Positions 29,682-42,098 of a DNA stretch of 64,000 nucleotides are shown in pieces (position 1 is the first letter of the stretch; the number at the start of each line of letters is the position of its first letter). Location: positions 50,796,107-50,860,106 of the forward strand of contig OW121846.1 of the NCBI GenBank assembly GCA_933228895.1. Reading direction: 5' to 3'. A program made the position numbers and the translations under genes. The stretch comes from Platycnemis pennipes. Its lineage: Eukaryota; Arthropoda; Insecta; Odonata; Platycnemididae. The notes below the pieces were generated by a model. It did not search any database and had not been told where the DNA came from. It was given only the letters and a program-made list of their open reading frames with translations.

Positions 29682-31319
29682 ACCAACGCACATAATCACT
29701 AACACTGTCTTAAATTATTTTTCCAAAATTAATCAGTTTGGTGAATAGCGAGTGAATTGATAGTTTGTTTGTGAGGTGCCCTTATATTATATGATTGTTT
29801 TCGATGCAAATTTCCTTGCTAGGGTATTTGATTGACGACAAAGTAATAAAAAATACTGCCTACACCAATTACTACGTTATTTTCATGATCTATTCTCTCT
29901 GTACAGCGGAAAACAAAATTCTCCCTAATAGTTGGCAGAATTGAAAAAGAAATTGCAAAATTAAATTAGGGAATTAAAACTTGTTGAAAGCTTATAATAG
30001 TATGGAGCAAGGATATCCAAACTTTTTGGTTCGCGCACCCACTTGGCTTTCAGTAAATTATCCGGTACCTCCTTCTCATGGTTCAAAAAATTAATCCTTT
30101 GTTTACCATTAGGGGTTTAAAAAAAGCAAAGGAGTCTGAAGATTTTTTGATGTGGCTTACAGGCAGTGAGTGTATGGAACAGCACGGAAATAAATATACT
30201 TGGCTAACTGCGCTATTTGTGCTCTTCCGTAATTTATTCTGCGTTTGTACATATTTTTACTGTATTTCGCCAGTGTTTCTACTGGCTTCCTCAGGTCTGC
30301 TGAATTGTCAATATCAAGGTCATCTCAGTTCTTACATGCAACGTCTGCGCTGTATTCCGAATTTTGAATTAAATGAATCCCGGAGGAACGTTATTTGCAC
30401 AAAAGCATGGCTGCGGAAGCCTTCTTATGCATTTTATTCTGGGAAAAATAGTAATATATTTTGGCTACATTTCTGTAAATATTTAGGCTAAAATGACTGG
30501 CTAGAAAACATGTTTATTTATGTGCTTCTCATTATGTCCCCTGAACCAGCTTGCCACAGTCTCTGAGAGTGCGGGCATTCCAAATCGAAAACTTCTGGTA
30601 AAGAGGTTTTTGTTTTTGAATATACGCATAGTTAGACTTTCGTTGGTCAGAAAATGAATTACTTGTGAATTTTTAAGGTAGTTTTCAATGAGATTATGAC
30701 TCTTCATTTGTCAGTGACACATAAATGATTTATTCAAAAGGATGTGTAGTTGACTTTCTTGGAAAATAATTTGGTAATTTAATTAATGTAAAGCTAAGCA
30801 ATATTTGTGGTCTTCGGTGCAATTTTTTACTATAATTTTCATTTCATGGTAAATCTGGATGGTAGATCGAATATGGGCGTACCTCAAGAAATACGTAAAT
30901 ATACACGTCATACGTACATACATATTTTCTCTTGCTAAACATTTCGTGAAAAGTCACTCATATTCACTTATACGCATATTTGCATGTAAATGTTTTTGAT
31001 TGCTTCATCGTATCTAGGTCATTTCCCTAGGATCGAAGATATATATCTGTTTTGCTTTGATGAAGACCTATATTGATTTCATTTGTGCTATTGAATATGA
31101 AGTTTTCTCAAACCTTCCTTAATTTCACTTCATCTCATTACTGCAGTGATCGCCATCTCAGTGAGATTCAGCTCTTGACTAATCGCGTTCATCCCTCAAT
31201 CTTCGTGATTTTTTCCTCTTTTTCGGTGATATTCTCATGCACAACTCAACGGTTTGTCTCCCGTGCACAGTGCAATTTTGTTTTCCGGATTGAAGCGTAT
31301 GGATATCTGGTTAGTTTGA
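29682..31319. other. Unassigned sequence with possible hAT-type end
   Basis: Mostly AT-rich. At 30012-30060 the words CCAAACTTTTTGGTTCGCGC ACCC resemble the common terminus of hAT transposons (CCCAAACTTTTT..CTCGCG.ACC), but no inverted partner was found. The 137-codon frame at 30078-30491 shows no domain and is not called a gene. Confidence 0.35.
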
Positions 31320-31415
31320 TGGATATCCAGTAAAAAGGAGGGCCTAAGTTCGAATCTCGGTGTTAATAGTATGTAATACCTTGCGAGCCACCACGAGGGT
31401 GTGTGGCAGGGGGCC
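31320..31415. repeat. SINE head joined to LINE-A end fragment
   Basis: A plus-strand tRNA-like head (GGTTAGTTTGATGG ... CTAAGTTCGAATCTCGG, B box at about 31350) runs straight into AGTATGTAATACCTTGCGAG CCACCACGAGGGTGTGTGGC AGGGGG. The latter is the LINE-A 3' end in minus orientation (about 31368-31412). The SINE/LINE joint may be chance adjacency. Confidence 0.5.
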
Positions 31416-33159
31416 ACTTAGATGGATAGACTAAATAGATACTTTCAGTTAAAGTTTATTGTGTTGAATAAATCTTTCCCAATCACTGGCTGTAAACCCT
31501 GAAGTACTGGGTTGGAAGTTACACTCTCTAGTCACAGTTGTAACTCGATTCCTAGCAGAATTTCCTACAATATGGCCTTACTTGTTTTTGTGACATGGAG
31601 TTCAGTCCGCCGGATGGGATTTTGAACCTCTAAACATACTATAGCACAAGCATACTGATTTCAGCACCGGTTTCCACTTACACATTGTTTCACTCTATAA
31701 ACATATCCATTCATACGCTATCACTCACCTGCCTCGAATAGCTCGATGATGTATGCTGTCGGCCCAATCCCCGGAAAGCTACTATTGTTTCAGTAATATT
31801 CCATGCTAAAGCCTGAGACTTGTAGCAACGTTTATTAGTGGAGGCCAGACGCATTGTGAACTTCGATGGCCCACATTTATAGGCGGGGCAAAAATAGCCA
31901 GCCCGCCCGTCGCGCTCAATTAGACACCAAAGGGAGTAGGGCCGGAATAGATGGTTGGGGCTTTGCGGAAACCCCTTGCGCGAGGGAACACGAGAAAGCA
32001 CGTGTCAATCATTTCACGTCGGTTGGCAATTAGGGCCTCGAGGCTCCCTCCCTAATGTCTCAATTTTTCCCCGGCACCGTTCAATTTTGATTACGGCGAG
32101 GGTGCCTGCCGATGAAGACGCTTCTACCCGACACCGAAATTGGCAATCCGATCTCGAATCCCCGTACGATGATTAAGACGTGTTACGTGAATGAATTTGG
32201 ACGTTCCACGCGAGCACACTGAATAGAATTCTTCCGTTTCAGTGATGAGACTCTTCATGCTGGAAACTTTGGACACTATGTGGCTGTACGCCTGATCAAA
32301 GTTACTAGACGAAATAAAATCGTTCGGCTAATATCTGACTTCACAGACGTATTTTTATCTCCACAGTAGTGGCGGCGTTAATAAGTTAAGTTTTGGAATC
32401 CTCAGCGGGTTCCTGGGATCGAATGTAAGATAGGCCTTCAGATATATTCTGCTTAATTTATGTGTCATTTTCTGGATACCAGATCTCTTTGGGAAACTGC
32501 AACTGGGTCAGAGGAAGAAACGGTCCCTTGATCCTCCTTTGTTAATTTCACGCGCCATCGGGCACAGCACTTGGTCCTCAACGAGGAGACCAACCTTCAG
32601 GCTGAACACAAGTTTTAATTATTGAACATCGGCAAGGCGGACAGAAGTGACAAATTAATGAGGGTGATCTGTTGGACTGACAAATTCAAGAATTCATTTT
32701 CAGTGTTCAAACGATGATCAGAAGGTGATGTTACCACTCTTCAGAAAGTTATCTCTCTTATCAACCCTTCTTCAAGCATTACCCCCTCTATCCTCTTACC
32801 CATCTATTTCTATATCCCATGTATCTTTTTGTACGTTTCTCTAAATGATTTTCGATATATATTTTCGTATATTTTCCGCATTCTCTGCTGATTTCCCATT
32901 GATCACAATATATGTACTTGCGTGAATGAAATGTTAACTACAATTTGAAATTCATTCTATGACTGGCAACTGTTTCATTCATGAAAATGGTCTGTTTAAA
33001 GCTGCTTGGTGATTTTTATAAAGGCTACGTTCACGATGAACTCCGATCGGAACGAGAACATTGAAACATTGAACGAGAAGTGACCAAGAGAAAGTAGCGG
33101 ATTCCGTTATGACCCCTCAAATATTGGATTTGTAATCCAAAACTAGCTCACTTAGTTCT
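31416..33159. other. Unassigned sequence
   Basis: A slightly GC-richer part at 31840-32170 has open frames on both strands (96 codons minus, 73 plus) without recognisable domains. The rest is AT-rich. No repeat partner in the window was found. Confidence 0.4.
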
Positions 33160-33335
33160 ACACTTAGGTTTTTAGGTGCTCCAACGGCTAAGGTTATTTC
33201 ACACCGTGTAACCTAAAGTTGTAATCCTAAAACAAAAACATTCATGCCCCGAATGAGATTCGAACTTGCGATCTTTGGGCTGTCAAGTCGGAACGTTAAT
33301 GACCTGGCTACCGAGGCTGGCGTAAATAACCTGAG
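33160..33335 (-). repeat. SINE-2 copy
   Basis: TTAGGTTTTTAGGTGCTCCA (also at 36148), TAATCCTAAAACAAAAACAT, CCCCGAATGAGATTCGAACT (B-box complement), GATCTTTGGGCTGTCAAGTC and ACCTGGCTACCGAGGC (A-box complement). It is a tRNA-derived SINE distinct from SINE-1. Confidence 0.65.
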
Positions 33336-34915
33336 CTCCATTCTTTGAAACAGGCTTGTGTTGATACAAGAAAAAAATATATCGGTACCGGTTTGGCATA
33401 TCACATGACGTATAATTTATGAATCAATACCCTTCAGCTATTACTTCCCGCATCTATCCTGCAAGTGGGAGTGCGGAGGAAGAACTGATGACAAGAGAAC
33501 CATGTAAGAATAAATTCTGAAGATTTAGGCAATATGGTGTGGAATCGAAACATGGTCAGGAATAAGGAAAATGGACAATATCCACGAATAAAATTTTTAA
33601 TACAACCTAAGTCCTACTTAAAATCTTGTTTGTGAATATTGAGTATTTTAGTATATTATGGGTACCATTTTAGGACAGAAACTGCCCAGAGGAGTACAAA
33701 TATTGCTGGAAGAGTATGGTGATGGACGCATAATGAAGGCGGGTCGGACAATAAACCGGAGAGCCGGCTGATATCCGGGAAAATCTTCCTGAGACCCCTA
33801 TCTTGGCTGTACGAAATTCCTGAGAATTAACCTTGTGGGAAATCTTAGGTTTCACAAGGCAAGGAACCCCATCCCTGAATATCTAAATTAGTGAGTTACA
33901 TGAATCGTAGGGCGTAGAACAAGTGATCTACTCATCAAACCGAGCTGAGTGCGATTAATAACTTGCAAACGATAGACCCATTGAATGGATTTTTGGAATA
34001 GTGTTTAATCTCTCGAAGAAATATATTAAAATACATGAAATTATCTATAAAATATAAATATGAAAATTATTAATAATAATCATTGAAATGGCTTTCGATT
34101 TCGTTGATAATCACATGCTGAAATTTATGCAAAGAAAATATCAGTAAAGAACTAGTTTTAGTAACGTCTTCCATAGCTGAGCTACCACCACTTTCCAGCG
34201 TCGAAAGGCATGTAATGGCAATTGCTCTCCCGGACAACTAATTCTCCCAATTCAGTCGCCTCAGCAGTAACTAAAACTTCCGTTGTTGCGCAATTCTTTT
34301 TTTTTTCGTTAATATTTTGAAGGTCCCCAAACTTTCCCTAGCAAATATGATCTATTTTTAGCCCACGTATCTCCAACTTGAGTTAATTCATGACATATCA
34401 TGTTATAATGACGCAGCAACAGCCTCGTCAATCCTCTTATTTATCAATAAAATCAATCAGGAAACTCATCGAAGTCCGTAATTGAACTGCGATTGAATTA
34501 CTTAATTACGGTTATTACATCTGTATTTTTTGGTGAAATGCTATTATGTAAACCACTGGCCAGTGGGGAGAGAAAACTATCCTTGGTATTGAAGAGTATT
34601 TTTTACAGTGATTGACGTTAAACACCACGGATCGTGGAAGGGGTCGGGAGGAACGGGCGCCATTACTATACTCACAATTTTTTTCTCTCATATGGTCATA
34701 CGTTCGTTTATCTGTTACCGAGCACAGTCCCATTTTTATCCTCACTTTATTTACTATTCATATTCTATCTCAGATACTGTTTTCTCTATTTATTACCTTT
34801 CCATCGCTTGTCTTGAGAGTAGTATTTCAAAGCCTTTCTGTCTTTTTTCGGTGTTTCATGAACACCCTTTTCAGATCTGCGGGGCTCTCCGTTAATCGAG
34901 TCTTTTACCATATTT
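33336..34915. other. Unassigned AT-rich sequence
   Basis: Nothing recognised. Overlapping open frames at 34515-34923 reflect a stretch poor in stop codons; none has a domain. Confidence 0.4.
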
Positions 34916-35413
34916 TTTGTTGATGAATCTGATAGAGTTTGTAAAATAAAATGACCACTATTTTTCCGTTCATCAATTCGTCGATTAGTTATCGAGTTTT
35001 AAGGGGCGAAAAACATGTTTTTGACCCTTTCGGAAAAGTGGGGGTGCAAAAGACTAGTGCGTCATTCATTTCGTCCAATCACAACTGAGACTGCGAAGTT
35101 TTCTCGCTTAATCACAATGGGGGACACACAGCTGACTCTGCCAATGGAAGCGGTTGCGACAGGATCTGTGCGAGCAAACCTTCCGACCCACCCCCTCCAC
35201 TTCCGTTCTTTTCCCTAAAAAACAGTCTAGGACGGAGTGGATGACGTAGCTCTTTCTGTGGGCGTCAACTTTTGCTTATTTTAGTTTTTGTTTTTTGAGT
35301 GAATACCTCTGGCTAGAATATTAATTGTTTCACTTATGTTCATTTATCGTTTCCATTTAACGATTTCGTGTAAAAAATAGCAATTTCGGTTCCGAGTAAA
35401 CGCCTCCACGACG
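34916..35413 (-). repeat. R510 dispersed repeat, copy 2 (inverted)
   Basis: Complement of the R510 words: GAATCTGATAGAGTTTGTAA, CTTTCGGAAAAGTGGG, GTTGCGACAGGATCTGTGCG and GGTTCCGAGTAAACGCCTCC. A 67-codon frame inside it is a by-product. Confidence 0.8.
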
Positions 35414-36073
35414 CTAAAACGTGGGGAGGGGTTGGACCTACAGTTACAATCGACTATGGACAGGGTGGGGATGGGGGACCATGCTTCCGTTATGCTGATT
35501 ATAAGTAATTGGAAACGGTAATGGAAATATTCATTTTCTGCTTATCCGTATCTGCGATCCTCTGAAATAAAACGCACTGTGCAGTTATAAGTAGACCGAA
35601 AACTTTGTGAACTTTCACAGATTTAATTTACCTAGTAAAAAACAGGCTCGGTTTAGTTAAATCAGTTGACATCGTCAGATAAAATGAAAAATAACCATTG
35701 AGCCAATGTGTTTTTTCCTGATGATTTGGACTGATTCGACGAAAACGATCGTGTTTTTCACTAGGTGAATAAATTCTGCAAAATCTTATGAAGTATTTTT
35801 TATCTTCCAATGATGAATTTTCACAAGGCAGCCTGAAAGCGTCGAATTGTAGTTATATTAAAATGCCTCGTTGCATTCCTGGCTCGCTACCACAAATATT
35901 TTTGTAATATTTGTATGGAATCAGCCCGCTTATATGCCAGTATGAGATAAGACCACGTTTTGATTTGAAGCCACCTTGTTTCAATGGAAAATTAGTTTTC
36001 AACTCGTAATTCGATAGTGTGCGCACTGAAAATATGATCGCAAACACGTCGGTAATGTATTCCTATGTGGTGG
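35414..36073. other. Unassigned AT-rich sequence
   Basis: No gene or repeat partner recognised. Confidence 0.4.
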
Positions 36074-36140
36074 CACAATGCATTCACACCATTGCAGTGG
36101 TGTGAATGCATTGTGGTGACTTGCAGGGTACAACTTAGAT
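36074..36140 (+). repeat. LINE-A end relic forming a hairpin
   Basis: An 18-bp perfect inverted repeat (CACAATGCATTCACACCA and its complement, loop TTGCAG, 36074-36115) is followed by GTGACTTGCAGGGTACAA CTTAGAT. This is a mutated LINE-A 3' terminus (GTGGCTTGCAGGGTATTATG TAGAT). Confidence 0.6.
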
Positions 36141-36142
36141 AT

Positions 36143-36300
36143 GCCGAGTGATTAGGTTTTCAGGTGCTCCAATTACATAGGCTATGTGGAATCGTGTGGC
36201 ATTAATATAATTCTTTCACAAGCACTACATTAATGGTCGAGGCGGGATTTGATAGTGCGACCTACTAGTTATAGTAGTGTTTTACGATAGGTAGGCTTTT
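36143..36300 (-). repeat. SINE-2 copy, degraded
   Basis: TTAGGTTTTCAGGTGCTCCA, then ATTAATGGTCGAGGCGGGAT TTGATAGTGCGACC in the B-box position. It is adjacent to a SINE-1 copy in the same orientation. Confidence 0.5.
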
Positions 36301-36317
36301 GGGTAGAACTAGGATAT

Positions 36318-36585
36318 ATTTAGGGAACGGAGGAAGAGTGGAGAGAAACCCGGCATCGATATTAACCTACTCTTAACAAAAATCGCCAAGGGATCTACCA
36401 TTTAACGTCCCCACTGACGGACGGAGTACTGCACCTTAAGTGCTCTCCAGAAGACACTCAAGTAGGGACCGATATGCCACTGAATATTAAGTCTCTGTCG
36501 GAACTCGAACCCGGGTCTCCGAGATGGGAGGCCAGTACTCTAGCCTCCTGGCCAACCCAATCCCCGTGGCCTACTAGTTTTCCAG
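36318..36585 (-). repeat. SINE-1 copy with good tRNA head
   Basis: Complement of the full SINE-1: GGGAACGGAGGAAGAGTGGA, CTACTCTTAACAAAAATCGC, ACGGACGGAGTACTGCACC and GACACTCAAGTAGGGACCG. The head follows: CTCGAACCCGGGTCTCCGAG (B box) and CCAGTACTCTAGCCTCCTGG CCAACC (A box). Confidence 0.8.
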
Positions 36586-37085
36586 GCCGGCGCGATACTA
36601 CCCGATTACCGCGGTTTTTCCTCCTCTCAGCGATTTGTTGGCAAATGGTAGAGAAGGAACATCGAGCTCTGAATATATCAGCTCGGCAATCGATCTATCT
36701 CAATTTGTCAGTTTAGTCTCACCAGTCCGTGTGGGATTCGGTCTGGATGACTTACTCATTATGGGTGGAACTGTCACTCAATTTTGCCATGACTCATCAG
36801 ATCCTTCCTATTTCAGTCTTTTCGTAACGCTATGTGTTCTTTCACAGAAACATCCATCTAGTATTTGTAGTTCTTTCTCTTTTCTCTTTGCTTCTAAAAC
36901 GAGTCTCTTTTACGGAAAATGATCCAAAAAGTCTTGCGTTACATTTTATTGATGGCTTAAATAAAGCGAATCAGTGCAGCGTTTTCCCCTTCACTCTATC
37001 TTCAACAAATTGAACCATATCATCGACGAACGCTCCTTCGATTCACTCCTGCATACACTGCGCCTCTGTATCTATCATGAGGTCG
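36586..37085. other. Unassigned sequence
   Basis: Nothing recognised; short open frames only. Confidence 0.4.
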
Positions 37086-37340
37086 GGTTGGTGTGGTTGG
37101 GAGGATACTGTACTCGGACCCCGAGGTGCCGGGAATGAATCCCGTCTGAGGCAGATAATTTTCATTGGTAAAACGGTCCATGCTTGAGTGCTGTGTGGAG
37201 ATCACTTGGAGTTCAGAAATCCGTCTGTCGGATGGGCCGTTAAGCTGTGGTCCCCTTGGCGCCTTTCATTAAAAGTGTGCTGATTTCGAAGCCGGTTTTC
37301 TCTCCCCTCTTCCTCCTTTCTTTCCTTTCTTCCTCCCATT
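37086..37340 (+). repeat. SINE-1 copy
   Basis: Head GGTGTGGTTGGGAGGATACT and GGGAATGAATCCCG, then body CTTGAGTGCTGTGTGGAGAT, TCCGTCTGTCGGATGG, GTGGTCCCCTTGGCGCCTTT and a C/T-rich end. Confidence 0.75.
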
Positions 37341-38545
37341 TCCATCATTTTGACTTTCCTCTAAGTCTGAAGAGCCTTTAGTGTGGGGCAGACTTGAAAC
37401 CACAAATAATATGAGGTCATAACAAATAGTGACCGGGTAGATAGACGGTAATGTTATAGTCTACATGTGACTGATAAAGTACTGAAGATAATTATGTTCG
37501 GATACTGCTTGAAAAAGAGAGGCAATATGTATGAATAAATTGTAAGTCCCGAAGTATCTCTTACGCTTTATTTAAAACTGCTAAACTTTGTTTCTTCTGG
37601 AAAAAAGTTCATTTAAAAAAAATGGTGGAAGATATTTCAGTGGTATCCCACGTCCCTATTAGCGAGCTGTATAGCAAAGATTTTTCTGTAGATTGCCGGT
37701 ACCTAATGGCGTGTGATGGGCACTTCAAGTTCATTACGAGGCCCGTCGGATGGGATACCAATCAAGAGAGTCCTTGGCATCGGCCGCGGTTGCCAGGTAA
37801 CGTGTCCGCTGGCAACCAAAAGGACGCGGGTTTGAGTTCCACTTTTTGTATGCATGTTTTGTTGTTTTTAGGATCAAGAGCTTATGTTTACCGGAGCAAT
37901 GTGATCTTAATTCGATCATGAACTTCGAAAATGACTCATCGGAAAATTTTGAAAAAATATTTTACATTTATTGTAATTAAATGTCAATAATTGCACTCTA
38001 CCCTCGGATGGTTATCGGTATTGATGATAACCGTAAGTTCTCCGGAGTATTGCAGAAAATGAAAAATTATTATGAAAGTGTCAAAAATGTTATCTTACCT
38101 GATGTGCAGTCAGGTATCTAATTACTTTATTTGATTAATCGAGGTGTGGAGCTACATTTAGCGTTGATATTGTTATATTTTACAATTAATTAGATAGCAT
38201 TATATTTATTTTACTATCTTTTTATGATGTGTATAGGAGGTAACACATATGCCCGCTGCCCAAAAAGAGGATTGGTTGTTTATTTGTAAACCTTTGAATA
38301 AAATCTTATATGGATTCAAAATCTGAAAATCTCTGTTGTGGGAGAATGTCACTGTATGATAGATTAAATCAGGAAATTCGGCAGTAACTTATTACTTGTG
38401 AAGGTTACGGCGAAGGAACCGCCTCAGAAGTTTCATTGGCTAAAGCACTGTATAATATCAAGGTATTCGGGTTCAATCCCCGCTTGAAGCGAAGGATGTT
38501 TTCCTCCGTGGTAACGTCCGCACAGGAATCATCTTTGTTGTTTAA
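37341..38545. other. Unassigned sequence with two tRNA-like heads
   Basis: At 37770-37850 (+) GGCCGCGGTTGCCAGGTAAC and GACGCGGGTTTGAGTTCC, and at 38425-38490 (+) TTGGCTAAAGCACTG and CGGGTTCAATCCCCG, look like SINE heads with A and B boxes. Bodies are not shared with other copies. The 99-codon frame 37622-37921 spans the first head and is not a gene. Confidence 0.45.
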
Positions 38546-38895
38546 CTTCCCATAACCTTGGTTTTATTAGATGTAGACTTCCCTTTTTAATATTCCTCAC
38601 ATGACGGGATATTACGAGTTGTGTCCTATCTATATAGTACTTTTCGACGGCGTGGTAATTTCGTGGGTAACGCGTTTGTATTTCAATTCAGTATTCAATA
38701 ACCAATATACAGATTTGCTGTGATGAAATATTCATTATTGATTTCTGAAACGAATATTTCAGTAATGCAGAGTTGAAATATTGGTTTCGCATATTTTTTT
38801 CAGATTTATTCTATGATTGAATAGTATTAGATTAGGCTGGTACCGTGCACGTAGCCAAGGGGGGGGAGGGGCTTCTGGTGTTTCAGACCCCCCCG
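38546..38895. repeat. DR340 direct repeat, copy 1
   Basis: About 340 bases nearly identical to 40922-41272. They share TTATTAGATGTAGACTTC, GGGATATTACGAGTTGTGTC, TCGACGGCGTGGTAATT and CGTGCACGTAGCCAAGGGGG, then a C-run. The copies are in direct orientation, 2.38 kb apart. Confidence 0.85.
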
Positions 38896-39287
38896 AATTA
38901 TTTTCCAAGCGATTTTGTTGTTCTGATTTTAACTGGGCATGATATTAGGATTGAATTGCGTATAATTCAAAGGCTAAGTGTCTTGAAACTTAATCACTAG
39001 TTTGATGCATGTGTGTGGATTGCTCTTTTTAATCTGATATGTAGGTACGTACGCGTTGAACTTCTCTTCTGAGGCCGGTCAAATTAAGAAGGTTCCACCG
39101 TGACTCCGTAATTCAAAATCCCGTAAAAGAGCTATGTTATTTGATGAATAAATACCGATCCAGAAAAACACCTATATGGAAAATCATCTATAGGGTGATA
39201 ACGCATGCACAATAATTGTATGAGTATGCTATTATATAGCGCGTTGTATTCTATTTTTTACAAGCTCTTTTGGCTCATTTTGACTTC

Positions 39288-40023
39288 ATCTACATAATAC
39301 CCTGCAAGCCACCACAAGGGTGTGTGGCAGGGGGTGATTGCTCACCAAACATGCACTACATATCACGCATAAAAAAGGAATAGTATTAATATAGTAGTCA
39401 AAACTACACTATTTAAAAAAGATAGAAATTGCAAATAAAACATGCAAAAATATTCTGTTTAAGGGTTAGCTTCAAGTACTCATACCAACATGCAGCTACC
39501 AATGCTATTCATTGCTACTCTCCGATAGGACATATTTACCGTTATTCGTATCTCTTATTGTGCGAGGGAAAAAGGACATTTTGAATCGGTCAGTTCGGCA
39601 ATCAATTTCTCTAACTTTATGATCATGGTCCAGTCTGCCATAGTAAGTTGGGGTTCGTAAAATATTTTTAACATCATCACTGAAAATATTGCCTTGGAAT
39701 TTGTGGAAGAGATTAAGTCTAAATTTCAACCTGCGATCTGACAATGATTCCCATTTCAATTCATTTAATAGACTGGTTACGCTAATATAATTATCGTATC
39801 GTCCCTTTACAAATCCTGCCGATCTTCGCTGCACACGTTCAAGTTCATTACTTAGACCGATTTCGTAGGGATCCCATACACTGGCAGCATATTCCAAATG
39901 AGGTCTAACAAGGGAAAAGTAGCTGATTTCTCGTACATGATCGTCACATTTACCCAATACTCTTTTAATGAAACCCAGTTTGCGATTCGCTTGACCAATT
40001 AAAACCAATTGACTTCGGTACAT
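39288..40023 (-). pseudogene. LINE-A 3' end with ORF2 C-terminus
   Basis: A 172-codon minus-strand frame (39505-40023) reads LIGQANRKLGFIKRVLGKCD, FSLVRPHLEYAASVWDPYEI, VQRRSAGFVKGRYDNYISVT and NELKWESLSDRRLKFRLNLF. It is the least damaged C-terminus of LINE-A in the window. The 3' UTR and the CATCTACATAATACCCTGCA end follow. The 5' truncation is after the RT catalytic core. Confidence 0.88.
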
Positions 40024-40921
40024 GACTGACGTGTTGTTGCCACGTTTAATTTACAAAGTGAGAATACATGATCAATCCCTCTAATACGTATTCTAAAATA
40101 GGTAAATATTTTCTTGCTTAGTTTTAAACTATTCCCTTGCAAGTACAACTATTTGTTTTGAATTTTATTAATATTTGTATTTTTGAAAATTGTTTGGCAA
40201 CAAAGACGCTTCTACCATTTGGAAGCATTAGTATTAATTACACCATGTCAATAACCAGTGAAATATTTAATTTGCATATAAAATATAAGAAGGACCTAGG
40301 TAAGGTTTATTTCTAAATTAAGTTAGTACATAGGCTTTTAGGCTCGTTCCGTCACAAGTACCGTTGCCAATGATAACAACATACTGTAGCGCCACTTTCA
40401 TCTAACTAAGGCTTTTCTCCTTTGTTCCAGCAAACATTTATTGATAATAATTAAAAAAGTGTGTTAAGGTGATAACTTTTTTTTATAATGCTAAACTCTA
40501 CATAAAATTGCGCATCTTATATTAGTTTTTCGTCAAAACGACATTTCCCTTTATATTATTAATCTGCAAATTTTAGTGCAAGAGCCACGTTTTGCTGTAT
40601 AGCCACGTATAAAATATCTGATTTTCAACGTATTTTTTCTTCAAATAGATTATGGAAAGGCCTAATTATTTTATTGACAATCGATAGTAGGGGACAAAAA
40701 TGATGTGTCCTGAAATTTTCACAAAGATGACATCTACTTCATAATTCGGTGGAGTCTCCGTAAGTGCTTCATAACAAGGTGAGCAGTGAGCTTTACCAGT
40801 GAGAAGAGATAGGAATGGGCACTGTGAAAGCAAATACCAATCAGTGAAAATTAAGGGAAGAGATTTGAAACATCTCGGCACCTAACGGGCAAGACTGATT
40901 TGAAGTTAGGCTCCACTATAG
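40024..40921. other. Unassigned AT-rich sequence
   Basis: Nothing recognised. It lies between the two DR340 copies together with the LINE-A fragment. Confidence 0.4.
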
Positions 40922-41272
40922 ACTTCCCAGAACCGTGTCTTTATTAGATGTAGACTTCACTTCTTAATATTCCTCACACGACGGGATATTACGAGTTGTG
41001 TCCTATCTATATAGTACTTTTCGACGGCGTGGTAATTGCGTGGGTAACGCGTTTGTATTTCAATTCAGTATTCAATAACCAATACACAGAGTTGCTGTGA
41101 TGAAATATTCATTATTGATTACTGAAACGATTATTTCAGTAATGCAGAGTTGAAATATTGGTTTCGCCTATTTTTTTCAGATTTATTCTATGATTGAATA
41201 GTATTAGAGTAGGCTGATACCGTGCACGTAGCCAAGGGGGGAATTGCTTCTGACCCCCCCCCCCCCCTAAGC
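40922..41272. repeat. DR340 direct repeat, copy 2
   Basis: Partner of 38546-38895. It ends in an unusual run of 15-16 C after GCTTCTGA (about 41247-41267). Confidence 0.85.
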
Positions 41273-41565
41273 AAATTTCTTTTTATACAAGATACGTATT
41301 GCGGCGGTGAATATGTTTTTTGATATGGAAGCGATACAAAAGTTTAGAGGAAAACTAATCTCATACGGTGATTACTAGTTAATCACGAAGGCACAGGAAT
41401 AAAACCCTCAGTGGCCATATAGAAGATTAACCACACCATTGTATTTTCACCAGAGAGAGCTAAGATTATAAATTCAATGTTACCGCCCCTGATAAAGAGA
41501 GCTTAGGTTTCTATATGGTTGCTGTAATAGCTGTGATGGAATCTATGTTAATCTCTGATATAATG
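41273..41565. other. Unassigned sequence
   Basis: Nothing recognised between DR340 and R510. Confidence 0.4.
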
Positions 41566-42098
41566 AAGGCATTTACTTGGAACCGAAATCGCTATTTTGT
41601 ACACGAAATCGTTATCATGGAAACAAAAAATGAATTTTAGTGAAAAAATTAATATTCTAACCAGTGCGATTCACTCATAAATCATAATTTAAAATAAGCA
41701 AAAGATGACGCCCACCGAAGAAGCTGCTTTGAGATCATTTACGTCGTCCACCTCCCGTCCTTGACTGTTTTTAGGAAAGGGGAAGGGGGTGGAGGGGGGT
41801 GGTGGAAGGTCTGCTCGCACAGATCCTGTCGCAACTGCTTCGATTGGCAGAGCAGCTGTGTGTCCCCCATTGCGATAAGGAGAAGTAGCTTAGGGTGCTT
41901 AGTTGTGCTTGGACGAAGTGGATGACGTAAGAGGTCACATGCACGCCCACTTTTCCGAAAGGGTAAAAAATGTCAGTTTTTCGCCACTTATAACTCGAGA
42001 ATTAATTGACGGATCGAAAAACGGAAAAATACGGGTATTTTTGCAATACAAACTCTATTAGATTCGGCAATAAAAATATGGTTAACGACCCCATTGAT
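41566..42098 (+). repeat. R510 dispersed repeat, copy 3
   Basis: Same words and order as the copy at 23411, including ATTTTGTACACGAAATCGTT, CGCACAGATCCTGTCGCAAC, CATGCACGCCCACTTTTCCG and TTCGGCAATAAAA. Confidence 0.8.

Noticed and set aside
30078..30491. 137-codon plus-strand open frame
   Set aside because: No family resemblance, AT-rich codon use typical of random sequence, no convincing splice or promoter context.
31711..32001. 96-codon minus frame with cysteines as a possible secreted protein
   Set aside because: No signal peptide, no spacing pattern of a known family, opposing frame equally open.
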